The notes: a model not told the origin generated them from the sequence alone. DNA of 64,000 nt from Megasphaera sp050874545 (GCA_050874545.1 JBNMKW010000004.1:1-64000); one strand, 5' to 3'; numbered from the stretch's first letter, positions 8,250-16,984 are shown. Numbers and translations are program-made.

Positions 8250-8345
8250 GAAGCTACCTCCAAACTCGTTAGATACTCTTATTCTAATAGATAAAGTATA
8301 TCATAGTTTTTCATCCATGGATAGGAGAATACCGCATGATGTCTA

Positions 8346-8374
8346 TTGCGAAAAGCACAGGTCTTGTGTACAAT
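8346..8374 (+). promoter_or_regulatory. promoter of the DEAD-box helicase gene
   Basis: TTGCGA (8346-8351), 17-base spacer, TACAAT (8369-8374), 45 bases before the helicase start codon. Confidence 0.65.
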
Positions 8375-8418
8375 ATTTATAGATAATCATTAGCATTGTA
8401 CAGAAAGGTATACACATT

Positions 8419-9678
8419 ATGGCAAAAAATTTTCAATCACTCGGCATTTCTCCGCAAATTACAGACATGCTGTATAAACAAGGCATTCATGAACCGACTG
8501 CCGTTCAGTCACAGGCAATTCCGGCACTATTCAAAGGCCGCGATATCCTGGCACAGGCACAAACCGGCACAGGCAAAACGTATGCCTTCCTCTTACCATC
8601 CCTGCAGCAAATCAAGACTGACGTTCATATGGAACAAGTATTAATTGTCGCACCTACACGGGAACTAGCAAAACAAATCGCTGACGTAGCCGGCACATTG
8701 GCTCCTGCCCTGCAGGTCGATGTACTAAGCCTGATTGGCGGTAAAACTATTGAAAACCAACTGCAAAAACTGCAGCGCCATCCGCAGGTCATTATCGGTA
8801 CGCCGGGCCGTCTTCTCGACCACTGCCGCCGCAATTCGTTGGATCTGCGCGGTGTCAAACGCGTCATCGTCGATGAGGCAGACCAAATGCTGCAGGCCGG
8901 TTTTCTAGAAGATGTCGATACATTAATCGGCATGACGCCGAAACGCCGTCAAATCCTCTTTTTCTCTGCAACCGTACCGGACAAAATCAAAGGATTAGCT
9001 AAAAAACACATGCAAAATCCGTTGGTTTTACATATTTTAGAAGGTAACACGATTGCGCTGGAACAAATTGAACAGCGCATTTATATGATACGTGAAGAAC
9101 AAAAATTTCCCAAACTCTGCCAAATGCTCCGCGATATGAATCCGTATTTGGCCATTGTCTTCTGCAACACCAAAGAACGCACTTCCCAGCTGGCAGGCAA
9201 ATTGATTGCCGAAGGCTTTAACATCGGCGAACTGCATGGAGATATGTCCCAAGGACGCCGCACGCAGGTTCTCCGCGATTTTACCAAGGCCAAAACACAA
9301 ATTCTGGTCGCAACGGATATTGCAGCCCGCGGCATTGATATTGAAGGGATTACCCATGTCTTCAACTACGACGTACCTCATGACGTAGATTATTACATTC
9401 ATCGCATCGGCCGTACAGGCCGTGCCGGTCATGAAGGTCTCTCCATTATGTTTGCCACTTCAGCCGATGAAAACTGGGTGCGCCGCATCGAACATAATAT
9501 CCAAGCTACCATCACCAAGTATACGGCAAATGGCCAAGTAAAAGTGAAAGCCACTGCAAAGCCGCCCAAGAAAAAGAAAAAATTTAAGGATAAACTCCCT
9601 GCCAGTACGTATCAGGCAACTAAAAGCAAACGTCATAAAACACGGCATAAAGGTGGAGATAATCGCCGCCGCCGTTAA
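8419..9678 (+). CDS. ATP-dependent DEAD-box RNA helicase
   Basis: Unwinds RNA duplexes with ATP; such proteins act in ribosome assembly, RNA decay or cold adaptation. 419 residues with the ordered motifs: Q motif (EPTAVQSQAIP), AQTGTGKT, PTREL, TPGR, DEAD within VDEADQML, SAT in FFSATVP, then the C-terminal domain with ATDIAARGIDIEG and HRIGRTGRAG. A lysine- and arginine-rich tail of about 55 residues (PPKKKKKFKDK ... RHKGGDNRRRR) probably binds RNA. There is no DbpA RNA-binding domain and no long CshA-type extension, so I do not assign a symbol. A lipoprotein gene follows after 21 bases and may be co-transcribed. Confidence 0.95.
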   Translation: MAKNFQSLGISPQITDMLYKQGIHEPTAVQSQAIPALFKGRDILAQAQTGTGKTYAFLLPSLQQIKTDVHMEQVLIVAPTRELAKQIADVAGTLAPALQVDVLSLIGGKTIENQLQKLQRHPQVIIGTPGRLLDHCRRNSLDLRGVKRVIVDEADQMLQAGFLEDVDTLIGMTPKRRQILFFSATVPDKIKGLAKKHMQNPLVLHILEGNTIALEQIEQRIYMIREEQKFPKLCQMLRDMNPYLAIVFCNTKERTSQLAGKLIAEGFNIGELHGDMSQGRRTQVLRDFTKAKTQILVATDIAARGIDIEGITHVFNYDVPHDVDYYIHRIGRTGRAGHEGLSIMFATSADENWVRRIEHNIQATITKYTANGQVKVKATAKPPKKKKKFKDKLPASTYQATKSKRHKTRHKGGDNRRRR

Positions 9679-9699
9679 TTCCGACAGGAGGGATTCTCT

Positions 9700-10245
9700 A
9701 TGAAGAAACAAGCTGTACTTCTCTTTGCCGTACTCACGATGCTTGTAAGTGCCGGCTGTACGCCGACGCCCACTACACAGCCCAAAGAACCGCCGGCTTC
9801 GCAGCAACAACCGTCATCGGCAGAACAAACCCAACGCAATGCACAAAAACAGCAGCATGTCGGTGCCGTCGTTTCGTTAGGCGATACGATGACAGACTGG
9901 GAACAGGCATTAGGACATCCATTTTCTCAAGGAGATTCCTTAAAAGTATATAAAAACGGAACGTATCAAGTTGTCTTTGAAAATCATAAAGCCGTAACGA
10001 TTACGTTTATAAACAAAAACGGCAAAAACACGATACCGAATGACTTGCTTCCAAAAGATGGAAAAAAGCAGTCCTCATCTGCCAAAGATATCCGCGGTAT
10101 GACGATGACCGTAGAAAAATGGCACAGTAATGCGTTAGCTGCTGCTATTCCGCAAACAAAGGGAATGTATACCATCATGAAACATAAAAAGGGAGATACG
10201 TACGACAATATCGTTGTCGATTGTTCACCTAATTTGAAAAAGTAA
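9700..10245 (+). CDS. putative lipoprotein of unknown function
   Basis: 181 residues. The signal sequence MKKQAVLLFAVLTMLVSAGC ends in a lipobox-like SAGC, somewhat atypical because position -3 is serine. A Pro/Gln/Thr/Ser-rich linker (about 22-50) leads to a small domain with SLGDTMTDWEQALGHP and YKNGTYQVVFENHKAVTITF. The spacing loosely recalls BamE/SmpA-type envelope lipoproteins, but I would not assign it. AGGAGG precedes the ATG. It lies downstream of the helicase gene and upstream of a bidirectional terminator. Probable location is the periplasmic face of the inner or outer membrane. Confidence 0.7.
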   Translation: MKKQAVLLFAVLTMLVSAGCTPTPTTQPKEPPASQQQPSSAEQTQRNAQKQQHVGAVVSLGDTMTDWEQALGHPFSQGDSLKVYKNGTYQVVFENHKAVTITFINKNGKNTIPNDLLPKDGKKQSSSAKDIRGMTMTVEKWHSNALAAAIPQTKGMYTIMKHKKGDTYDNIVVDCSPNLKK

Positions 10246-10258
10246 TAGGACAAAAACT

Positions 10259-10308
10259 GGGTCTGTCACTTCGAAGTAAAAACGCTTCGTGTGACAGACC
10301 CTTTTTTA
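10259..10308. terminator. bidirectional terminator
   Basis: GGGTCTGTCAC (10259-10269) pairs perfectly with GTGACAGACCC (10291-10301), followed by TTTTTT; an inner TTCGAAG/CTTCG element extends the stem. It separates the convergent lipoprotein and ABC-transporter operons. Confidence 0.85.
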
Positions 10309-11064
10309 TAAGACCGCCTGTAATAATTCTTGTGTATACATGCTCTTCGGATGGCGCAATACATCTTCAGTCTTGCCCTCTTCCACAATGTTGCCTTCAT
10401 GCATAATCAAAAGACGCTGGCAAAATTGTTGTGCCAATGCTATATTGTGGCAAATGAAAAGACACGCCATGCCCTGACTGGCATTAAACCGTTGTAAAAG
10501 AGATACAATCCGCTGCTGCGTAATGGTATCCAGTGCACTAGTTACTTCATCACAAATCAAAAGAGCCGGCGATACCATCAATGCCCGAGCTATCGCGGCC
10601 CGCTGGCACTGGCCGCCGCTGACTTCATGCGGATATTTCTGCAGGATGTCAGCGTCCAAGCCGCATTGCTGTATCATCTGCTGTACACGTTGTTCCCGTG
10701 CCGCTTTTTTGATTTCTTGATTTCTCAGACTTTCAGCAATACTGTATCCCAAGGTATGACGCGGGTCAAATGACTCCCGCGGTGCTTGAAATACCATCTG
10801 TATCTGCTGATAAACCGACTGCAGTGCTTTTCCCTTCAGACACGTAATATTGTGATGCTGTACATACAGCTCCCCTTCTGTCACATCTGTAAGACGGACT
10901 ATGGCGTGCGCTAATGTACTTTTCCCAGCACCGGACCGGCCAACAACGCCTACGATTTCTCCTGGATACACACAACAAGTTACATCATTCAATATATGTT
11001 TGGGCCTATGATTCCCCTGTACTATAGTCTTAGTAATATGACGCAATTCGATAAGTGGCTGCAT
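10306..11064 (-). CDS. ABC transporter ATPase, oligopeptide/nickel import family (OppF/NikE-like)
   Basis: Cytoplasmic ATP-hydrolysing subunit of a peptide/nickel-class importer. 252 residues with Walker A GRSGAGKST (around 42), Q-loop MVFQAPRESFDPRHT, signature HEVSGGQCQRAAIARAL, Walker B LLICDEVTSALD and the switch histidine in ICHNIALAQQ. The DPRHT stretch after the Q-loop and the absence of a long OppF C-terminal tail make it more like NikE than OppF. Last gene of a seven-gene operon, three bases after the companion ATPase; it pairs with that ATPase as a heterodimer. Confidence 0.92.
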   Translation of the reverse strand: MQPLIELRHITKTIVQGNHRPKHILNDVTCCVYPGEIVGVVGRSGAGKSTLAHAIVRLTDVTEGELYVQHHNITCLKGKALQSVYQQIQMVFQAPRESFDPRHTLGYSIAESLRNQEIKKAAREQRVQQMIQQCGLDADILQKYPHEVSGGQCQRAAIARALMVSPALLICDEVTSALDTITQQRIVSLLQRFNASQGMACLFICHNIALAQQFCQRLLIMHEGNIVEEGKTEDVLRHPKSMYTQELLQAVL

Positions 11065-11067
11065 ATA

Positions 11068-11847
11068 CTATTTCCTCCATGTTGGCATGGCTTGAATCAA
11101 CGCTTTTGTATCGTCTTGACGCGGCTCTTCCAGTATCTGCCGTACCGTCCCTTGTTCTACACACTGTCCCTGATGCAGTACAAGCACGGTATCGGCCGCT
11201 TTGCGTATGACAACCATATCATGCGTAACTAATACAACTGCCGTACCGTTTTCCTGCTGCAAAGAACGCAGCGTCTGCAATACCTCTTGCTGCGCGCAAA
11301 CATCCAAAGCGCTGGTCGGTTCATCAGCCAGCAATACCTTCGGCTGCAGGAGCATTGCCAAAACAATCGCCGCCCGCTGCAGCATACCGCCAGACAGCAT
11401 AAAGGGATAGCTGTGCCACACGGCTTCACCGTCCGGCAACGCTACTTTTTCAAATAATGGCAATGTTTTCTGTTTTGTCTGTCTTTCTGTCCATCCTTGA
11501 TGTACTGCCAGTGCTTCACTAATTTGGCTGCCAATCGTCCGCATCGGAGCAAATGTCATCGTGCCGTCTTGAAAAATCATCGCGATGGCTGTACCATACA
11601 AGGTCTGGCGTTCTTTTGCCGTTCTGTTCAACAAGGATTGTCCCAAGAGCCAAATCTCTCCCTGCGATACCCAGCCTGCTGGCCCCAACAGGTGCATAGC
11701 CCCTTTGAGGAGCGTACTCTTGCCGCTGCCGGATGCCCCAATAATACCGACTGTTTCTCCTGGATGCACGGCAAACGATACATCGTTGACAGCGATGTGA
11801 CTGCCATATTGAATCGATACGTGCCGATACTGCAGTACAGCCTCCAT
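11068..11847 (-). CDS. ABC transporter ATPase, oligopeptide/nickel import family (OppD/NikD-like)
   Basis: 259 residues: Walker A GASGSGKST, Q-loop AMIFQDGTMTFAPMRT, signature FMLSGGMLQRAAIVLAM, Walker B VLLADEPTSALD, switch region LVTHDMVVI. It is shorter than OppD and lacks a clear C-terminal oligopeptide extension, again favouring a nickel/metallophore-type importer over a general peptide one. It sits between the substrate-binding protein gene and the second ATPase gene in one operon. Confidence 0.92.
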   Translation of the reverse strand: MEAVLQYRHVSIQYGSHIAVNDVSFAVHPGETVGIIGASGSGKSTLLKGAMHLLGPAGWVSQGEIWLLGQSLLNRTAKERQTLYGTAIAMIFQDGTMTFAPMRTIGSQISEALAVHQGWTERQTKQKTLPLFEKVALPDGEAVWHSYPFMLSGGMLQRAAIVLAMLLQPKVLLADEPTSALDVCAQQEVLQTLRSLQQENGTAVVLVTHDMVVIRKAADTVLVLHQGQCVEQGTVRQILEEPRQDDTKALIQAMPTWRK

Positions 11848-11866
11848 GTCTGCTCCATCCTTTCTC

Positions 11867-13417
11867 TTACTGTTTATCTAAATCTGCTGTAATTTCATAA
11901 AAATCACACGGATGCGCCTGCAGCCCTGTCACATTTGCTTTGGAAATCAAGCTCATTTGCAGATGCGAACAAAATACATAGGCATAGTCATCCAACACGA
12001 CCTGGCTCATCTGCACGGCTAACTGACTGCGCTGCTTGGCATCTGCCGTTTGTGCCATTTGCTGTGCCAGTTGTTCCAATGCATCACTGTGATACCCGCC
12101 TGCATTAGCATCAGACTGATCTAAACAGCAATACGAAAAGAAATACGCCGGGTCGCCCGTAGGTGCCGTGACCATCGCACTGGCATATACATCCCACGCC
12201 GTTTTATCTTGGCGCAGTACATTATGGCTGGCTGTATTATTGATTTCTACATCCATACCTATCTTTTTCAGTGAAGCTTGGGCCGATTCTGCCAGCAGCG
12301 GCAATTCCTGCCGGCTTGGGTACGTCAGCCAGCGGATTTGCAGTTTTTGACCGTCTTTTTCCCGAATACCATCTCCATCACTGTCAACCCAGCCGGCTTG
12401 TTCCAGCACTTGTTTCGCTTCTTCAAGATCATAGGGTGCGTTTTGTACGGCTTTGTCGCCACAGTCCATCGTATCGGGGAACGGCCCCGCTGCCGGATAC
12501 CCATGTCCCAGCAGCAGCGTCTTCACAAATCCTTCTTTATCTATCGCCATGGCTATGGCTTTACGCACTGCTTTATCCTGCATTACCGGACTGGCAAAAT
12601 TCATCCAAGCAAAAAAAGTCCGACTTGTAGGCGTACTGCTTATCGTATAGGCATCATTAGAAAATAATGCGCAGCTGGCATAAGGAAGTCCATAGGCAGC
12701 ATCAATTTCTCCGCTCTGCAGCGCCATCGTCAACGTATCGCCGTCTGTAATGGTTCGTACGACAACCCGATCCAGTTTAGGCATGCCGTTCCAATACGTT
12801 TCATTTTTTACTAGCTCCAACTCTTTCCCGGAAGTCAGCGCGACTGGCATATACGGCCCAGTTCCCGTAACCAATCCTTGTGGAGAAATCCCATCTTTCA
12901 TATCAATAATGCAACTGTACGGATCAGCTAAATAATGCAACATAGCAGGCACCGGCACTGTCGTGTGAATAATGACATCTTGTCCGGACACGCCAATATC
13001 GGCAATATGCAAATCATTGGTCGCTCTCTTGTGAACGGAAACCAAATGTTCCAAGCATTCTTTAACTGCGCCGCTGTCCATGGGCCGATTGCTGGTAAAC
13101 GTAATATTGTCCCGCAGTGTAATTTTCCAAGTCAGCGGGTCGAGCTGTACGGCCTGCTTAGCCAGCCAAGGCTCTAATTTCATATCATCAGTATAGCGAA
13201 ATAAGGTTTCACCAACACCATAGCGCAGACACGCCCAGCCGCCGCAGTCATGATGGGGATTGATATCCGCTTCATTATTTTCCGCATTAAATGTCGTATC
13301 CCCCAAGATAAACGTTTTTCCGCTTTTTTCATGGGTTTCCTGATCATGGCCGCAGCCGCACAGCATGGTAAGCACTACCAACAGACAGACGATGCCCCAC
13401 CGTAGTTGTTTTGTCAT
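11867..13417 (-). CDS. ABC transporter substrate-binding lipoprotein, oligopeptide/nickel family (NikA-like)
   Basis: Captures the substrate outside the inner membrane and delivers it to the permease. 516 residues starting at ATG 13417, preceded by GGGGAG; a longer start at 13444 would bury the signal peptide. The signal ends in a lipobox (MLCGCGHDQ), so it is probably membrane-anchored. SBP_bac_5 landmarks: LRYGVGETLFRY, LEPWLAKQ, GTGPYMP, AVRKAIAMAIDKE, LEQAGWVDSDGDGIREKDG. The cleft region carries TAPTGDPAYFFSYCC, which resembles metal-chelate binders more than general peptide binders; that reading is an inference. Substrate therefore unproven: nickel or cobalt complex, metallophore or peptide. 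Confidence 0.9.
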   Translation of the reverse strand: MTKQLRWGIVCLLVVLTMLCGCGHDQETHEKSGKTFILGDTTFNAENNEADINPHHDCGGWACLRYGVGETLFRYTDDMKLEPWLAKQAVQLDPLTWKITLRDNITFTSNRPMDSGAVKECLEHLVSVHKRATNDLHIADIGVSGQDVIIHTTVPVPAMLHYLADPYSCIIDMKDGISPQGLVTGTGPYMPVALTSGKELELVKNETYWNGMPKLDRVVVRTITDGDTLTMALQSGEIDAAYGLPYASCALFSNDAYTISSTPTSRTFFAWMNFASPVMQDKAVRKAIAMAIDKEGFVKTLLLGHGYPAAGPFPDTMDCGDKAVQNAPYDLEEAKQVLEQAGWVDSDGDGIREKDGQKLQIRWLTYPSRQELPLLAESAQASLKKIGMDVEINNTASHNVLRQDKTAWDVYASAMVTAPTGDPAYFFSYCCLDQSDANAGGYHSDALEQLAQQMAQTADAKQRSQLAVQMSQVVLDDYAYVFCSHLQMSLISKANVTGLQAHPCDFYEITADLDKQ

Positions 13418-14271
13418 TTGCTCCCCTTCTTTCGTATATCCCAATAATCACGCAGTGAATCACCCAGCAAGTTAAAAACGGATACGGCCATAAAAATAGC
13501 CGCTCCCGGCGCAAACACAACCCATGGATAAGTCTGCAGCATGCTGCGACCCACATTCATCATACTGCCCCATTCTGCCAATGGGGGCTTGGCACCGAGT
13601 CCCAAAAAAGACAACGCAGCCAGTTCCATCATAACCGTTCCGATATCCAATGCCGCTGTTGTTATAATCGTACTGCTAATATTGGGCAGTATATGCCGTA
13701 TCATCATTTGTTTCGGCGAAGTACCGGCTAACTGGGCCGCCGCCATAAAAGGCTGTTCTTTAAGCATCAGTGTCTGGCTGCGGGCTAATCTGGCATATTT
13801 AGGCCAGCCAATGACCAACAAAGCCAACATGGCTGTTTCTATGCCGCCATGCAAGACAGCGGTCACGGCCAATGCAAACACAAGAGCCGGAAACGCCAGG
13901 CACATATCGGCCAGCCGCATAACAAGTGCATCTGTCCTGCCGCCAAAATAAGCGCAGTGTGCGCCGATACTGGTTCCTATAGCAGCCTCTGCCATGACTA
14001 CGATCCCCGCTGACAATACGCTGGCCTGCGTTCCCATCACGACACGGGACAACATATCCCGTCCATACCGGTCTGTTCCCAAGAGATGTGCCATGCTCGG
14101 CGGCTGCAGTGCTGCTGCATAATCCTGTCCATTCGGGTCATAGGGACATAAAAAAGAAGCAAAAACTGCAATTCCCACAACAAGAACTGCCAATGCTGCA
14201 AATCCATATACTTTCTCTTTCGTATAGTCGTGATACACCATTTTTTGGTGAATTGGCACAATATCTTTCAT
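13414..14271 (-). CDS. ABC transporter permease, OppC/NikC-like
   Basis: Inner-membrane channel subunit. 285 residues: an N-terminal membrane segment (about 20-42), then CPYDPNGQDYAAALQPPSMA and LLGTDRYGRDMLSRVVMG, the classic DppC/NikC linker, then five membrane segments. The coupling-helix region is MAAAQLAGTSPKQMMIRHILP and the conserved end is SFLGLGAKPPLAEWG. Its stop overlaps the start of the binding-protein gene (ATGA), and its own start overlaps the stop of the OppB-like gene, so the three are translationally coupled. Confidence 0.92.
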   Translation of the reverse strand: MKDIVPIHQKMVYHDYTKEKVYGFAALAVLVVGIAVFASFLCPYDPNGQDYAAALQPPSMAHLLGTDRYGRDMLSRVVMGTQASVLSAGIVVMAEAAIGTSIGAHCAYFGGRTDALVMRLADMCLAFPALVFALAVTAVLHGGIETAMLALLVIGWPKYARLARSQTLMLKEQPFMAAAQLAGTSPKQMMIRHILPNISSTIITTAALDIGTVMMELAALSFLGLGAKPPLAEWGSMMNVGRSMLQTYPWVVFAPGAAIFMAVSVFNLLGDSLRDYWDIRKKGSK

Positions 14272-15215
14272 CGTTTACTGCCTCCCCAGCGAATAGTCGG
14301 CACAAGCAGATGATAGGATATATCTGCTGCCAAATTGACAATCATATAGATAAAGGCCATCCAAAACACATATGCCTGAATGATGGGATAATCCCGCATA
14401 GCAATCGCATCGACTGCCAATTTACCGATACCGTCCCACATAAAAATAGTTTCAACTACTGCCGTACCGCCAAGAAGGCTGCCCATGGACAAGGCCAGCA
14501 GCGTTACCAGCGTAACTGAAGACGCACGCAGGATACTGCGATACAGTGTATAGTGAAACGGAATGCCTCTGGCACCGGCACCAGCTACATAAGGTTTGCT
14601 CATTTCTTCCAACACAGCTGTCCGTATTTGCCGTATATATTTGACAGACATCACAATCGCCAACGTACAAGCAGGCAGCAGCAGTGCTTCTCCTGTCGTT
14701 CCGACGGCCATGACAGGTACCAAGGCATAGCGAACAGCAAACACGTACAACAATAGCAATGCCATAACAAAGCCGGGAATACTGCTGCCGCAAAAGCTGA
14801 ATATCCGAATGCCGTAATCCCAAAGAGAATTCTTTTTGACAGCCGCTAAAACGCCTAAGGGAATAGAAATACAAAGCGTCATCATCAAAGAGGCCGCCAT
14901 GAGTTCTAACGTAGCTGGCAGCTTAGAAAAAAACAGTCCTGCTGCCGATTGACCGGATACATAACTTTGTCCCATATCTCCATGCAGCAGACGGTTCAGC
15001 CATTCTATGTACTGTATATAAAATGGCTGGTCTAAGCCCAATCTAGCTCTTTCACTTTCTAAAACGCTTTGGGATACAGCGATGCCCGTCTGTTCATATT
15101 TTTGCATCACCGCATCACTGCCGGCCAAATACATGCAGGCAAAAGACACCAGCGTAATACCAAGCAGCACAGGAATCAGCTGCAGCAGGCGGCGTATCAT
15201 ATATTGCCTCATCAT
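14268..15215 (-). CDS. ABC transporter permease, OppB/NikB-like
   Basis: Inner-membrane channel subunit and partner of the OppC-like permease. 315 residues from ATG 15215: MMRQYMIRRLLQLIPVLLGI at the N-terminus, then LDQPFYIQYIEWLNRLLHGD and GQSYVSGQSA, typical of this family, and the coupling motif GARGIPFHYTLYRSILR with WDGIGKLAVDAI. The start codon shares a base with the stop of the upstream methyltransferase gene (TGATG), tying synthesis of the transporter to that enzyme. A longer frame upstream is merely methyltransferase sequence read in another frame. Confidence 0.92.
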   Translation of the reverse strand: MMRQYMIRRLLQLIPVLLGITLVSFACMYLAGSDAVMQKYEQTGIAVSQSVLESERARLGLDQPFYIQYIEWLNRLLHGDMGQSYVSGQSAAGLFFSKLPATLELMAASLMMTLCISIPLGVLAAVKKNSLWDYGIRIFSFCGSSIPGFVMALLLLYVFAVRYALVPVMAVGTTGEALLLPACTLAIVMSVKYIRQIRTAVLEEMSKPYVAGAGARGIPFHYTLYRSILRASSVTLVTLLALSMGSLLGGTAVVETIFMWDGIGKLAVDAIAMRDYPIIQAYVFWMAFIYMIVNLAADISYHLLVPTIRWGGSKR

Positions 15216-16000
15216 CACTGGGCCGCCTTTACTGCCTGAATGCAAAACATCGGTGTCGATGCATTGTTGATGCGTTCTGTCCGCGTCCATACGGTTTGCC
15301 AGATGTTAGTATCTGCTGCCGCTTCCATGCCTAATGCATTCAGTACTTGAATATCCCATTGCGGCCGTTCTGCCAGTGACAGCGGTACTTGCTGGGCAAT
15401 GGCTTCCATGGCTGGAATATCTGTCCCGTCGTTTTCATTCACCACACCGTTTTTCTGAATTTCTTTTCTATCTGCCAAATACCCCTGACGAGCCGTTTCG
15501 TCATATAAATACCGATACCAGTTGGCATCAAAATTCAGTAATACGCCGCCGGGCTTTAGCACCCGCTGCCATTCTCGATACGCTGTCTGCGGATGCGGCA
15601 GATTCCACGTCACATTCCGGGTCACAATGACCTCAAACGAATGGGCCGCAAAAGACAGGTTTTCAGCATTCATGCACTGAAAAACAATAGATTTCTGCCA
15701 TTTCCCAGCATTCCGTTTGGCTTCCTGCAACATGGATTCTGTATAATCCACAGCCGTAACGGCATATCCTTTTTCTGCTAAAAGAATCGCAAAAAAGCCA
15801 GGCCCTGTACCAATATCCAACACATGGATATCCTGCCGCCGTTTGTCAGGATAGCAGGCATCTATCCGCGTCGTCAATACGCGGCTCCATATATCATGCT
15901 GTCTTGTCCGCAGCTCCTCTTGATTGACTTCTGAATACGAGGGGGCGCGCTTTGTCCAATAGGTTCTGTTTTCTTCTTCAAATGCCGTACATGTTTCCAT
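15215..16000 (-). CDS. class I SAM-dependent methyltransferase (second of a tandem pair)
   Basis: 261 residues. SAM-binding motif I is VLDIGTGPGFFAILLAEKGY (about 66-85), the acidic strand end is AVDYTESM, and motif IV is VTRNVTWNLPHP. The post-motif VLKPGGVLLNFDANW is typical of Methyltransf_11 enzymes. The C-terminal part (RPQWDI ... DTNIWQ ... STPMFCIQA) is shared with the other methyltransferase of the operon and not with generic families I know. I start at ATG 16000, behind GAGGAG with a six-base gap. The gene is coupled to the downstream permease gene by a one-base overlap. Substrate unknown; context suggests the transported compound or its precursor. Confidence 0.85.
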   Translation of the reverse strand: METCTAFEEENRTYWTKRAPSYSEVNQEELRTRQHDIWSRVLTTRIDACYPDKRRQDIHVLDIGTGPGFFAILLAEKGYAVTAVDYTESMLQEAKRNAGKWQKSIVFQCMNAENLSFAAHSFEVIVTRNVTWNLPHPQTAYREWQRVLKPGGVLLNFDANWYRYLYDETARQGYLADRKEIQKNGVVNENDGTDIPAMEAIAQQVPLSLAERPQWDIQVLNALGMEAAADTNIWQTVWTRTERINNASTPMFCIQAVKAAQ

Positions 16001-16010
16001 CGTCTTCTCC

Positions 16011-16724
16011 TCATGCATACGCCGCTATCGTAAATATAGGCGTTGGATTATAAAATTCATCTACTGAAGCATAGATTCGCTGCCAAACAGTCGTGTCCAC
16101 CTGTACATCACGAAATCCGGCCTGCTGCAGCAATTCTATATCCCACTGCGGCCGCTGATATGGCTGCTGCAATTCTTTTTTCATCACTTCATACTGACGC
16201 ATTACTTGAGGAGCAATTTGTTTATGCGCATGGTTTTCCGGCAGTACAGCCCCTTCGTTTTCATGGCAGTAATCGGCATCAAAATTTAACAGCAAACCGC
16301 CTTTTTTCAGCAGACGGTGCCAAGATGCATATGCCATCCCCAGATGCGGCAGCGCCCACGTCAAATTACGGGAAATAAGTACGTCAAATGACTGTGCCGG
16401 AAATGCCGGATGTTCTGCATCCATAACATAAAACGATGCCGGTATCCCATACTGCGCCGCTTTTCTTTTTGCTTCTTCAATCATATGCGCTGTCAAATCA
16501 ATCCCCGTCACATCATGTCCTGCCATAGCCAGCAGCGTAGCAAAAAATCCGGTACCTGTACCCAAATCCAGAATCCGCAGCCGTCTCTGCATAGGTATAT
16601 ATTTTGCAAATTCAGCAAGCCACAACTGTCTTTTAGCACTTTGAAATTCCCGGCAGCGCTGTGCCGAAAAAGATTCAACGCGTTGTGACCAATACTGTAC
16701 CATCTCTTGTTTTATCGTTTCCAT
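16011..16724 (-). CDS. class I SAM-dependent methyltransferase (first of a tandem pair)
   Basis: 237 residues and first gene of the methyltransferase/ABC operon. Motif I is ILDLGTGTGFFATLLAMAGH, the acidic strand is GIDLTAHM, motif IV is ISRNLTWALPH, and LLKKGGLLLNFDADY follows. It is a clear paralogue of the next gene, including the C-terminal signature RPQWDI ... DTTVWQ ... NPTPIFTIAA. AGGTGG precedes ATG 16724; a GTG at 16733 lies inside that site and is unlikely. The promoter is at 16756-16784. No chelator synthase, histidine racemase or opine dehydrogenase gene is present nearby, so if a metallophore is made, its backbone genes are elsewhere. Confidence 0.85.
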   Translation of the reverse strand: METIKQEMVQYWSQRVESFSAQRCREFQSAKRQLWLAEFAKYIPMQRRLRILDLGTGTGFFATLLAMAGHDVTGIDLTAHMIEEAKRKAAQYGIPASFYVMDAEHPAFPAQSFDVLISRNLTWALPHLGMAYASWHRLLKKGGLLLNFDADYCHENEGAVLPENHAHKQIAPQVMRQYEVMKKELQQPYQRPQWDIELLQQAGFRDVQVDTTVWQRIYASVDEFYNPTPIFTIAAYA

Positions 16725-16755
16725 ATGTCCCACCTATACTATATCTTTTATATAT

Positions 16756-16784
16756 ATTATACAAAAACATCATACTAGTTTTAA
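16756..16784 (-). promoter_or_regulatory. promoter of the methyltransferase/ABC operon
   Basis: Minus strand TTAAAA (16784-16779), 17-base spacer, TATAAT (16761-16756), about 32 bases before the first start codon. The short leader leaves no room for a riboswitch. Confidence 0.6.
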
Positions 16785-16876
16785 GCCCCCCATGGGGATA
16801 GAACCTTAATACAGAAACCTTTCTCCAACGTTTTGTTTATATTAGGCTGTCTTGCCTTCCTATTGGGCACAAAAAA

Positions 16877-16903
16877 ACAGCGCATACAAAATGTATGCGC
16901 TGT
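16877..16903 (-). terminator. terminator after tRNA-Arg
   Basis: ACAGCGCATAC (16877-16887) pairs with GTATGCGCTGT (16893-16903) around a five-base loop; seven T follow on the minus strand. It starts five bases after the encoded CCA. Confidence 0.9.
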
Positions 16904-16907
16904 TATG

Positions 16908-16984
16908 TGGTGACCCGGTAGGGATTCGAACCCTAGACCTACTGATTCGTAGTCAGTCACTCTATCCAGCTGAGCTACCGAGTC
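16908..16984 (-). tRNA. tRNA-Arg (anticodon ACG), CCA encoded
   Basis: On the minus strand the acceptor GACTCGG pairs with CCGGGTC (one G-T). D-arm AGCTCAGCTGGATAGAG, anticodon loop CTACGAA with anticodon ACG at 16950-16948, and the T-arm GGTTCGAATCC are all present, followed by discriminator A and an encoded CCA. ACG reads CGN arginine codons once its A34 is deaminated to inosine. It is a single-gene unit with a consensus promoter and a terminator. Confidence 0.97.
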
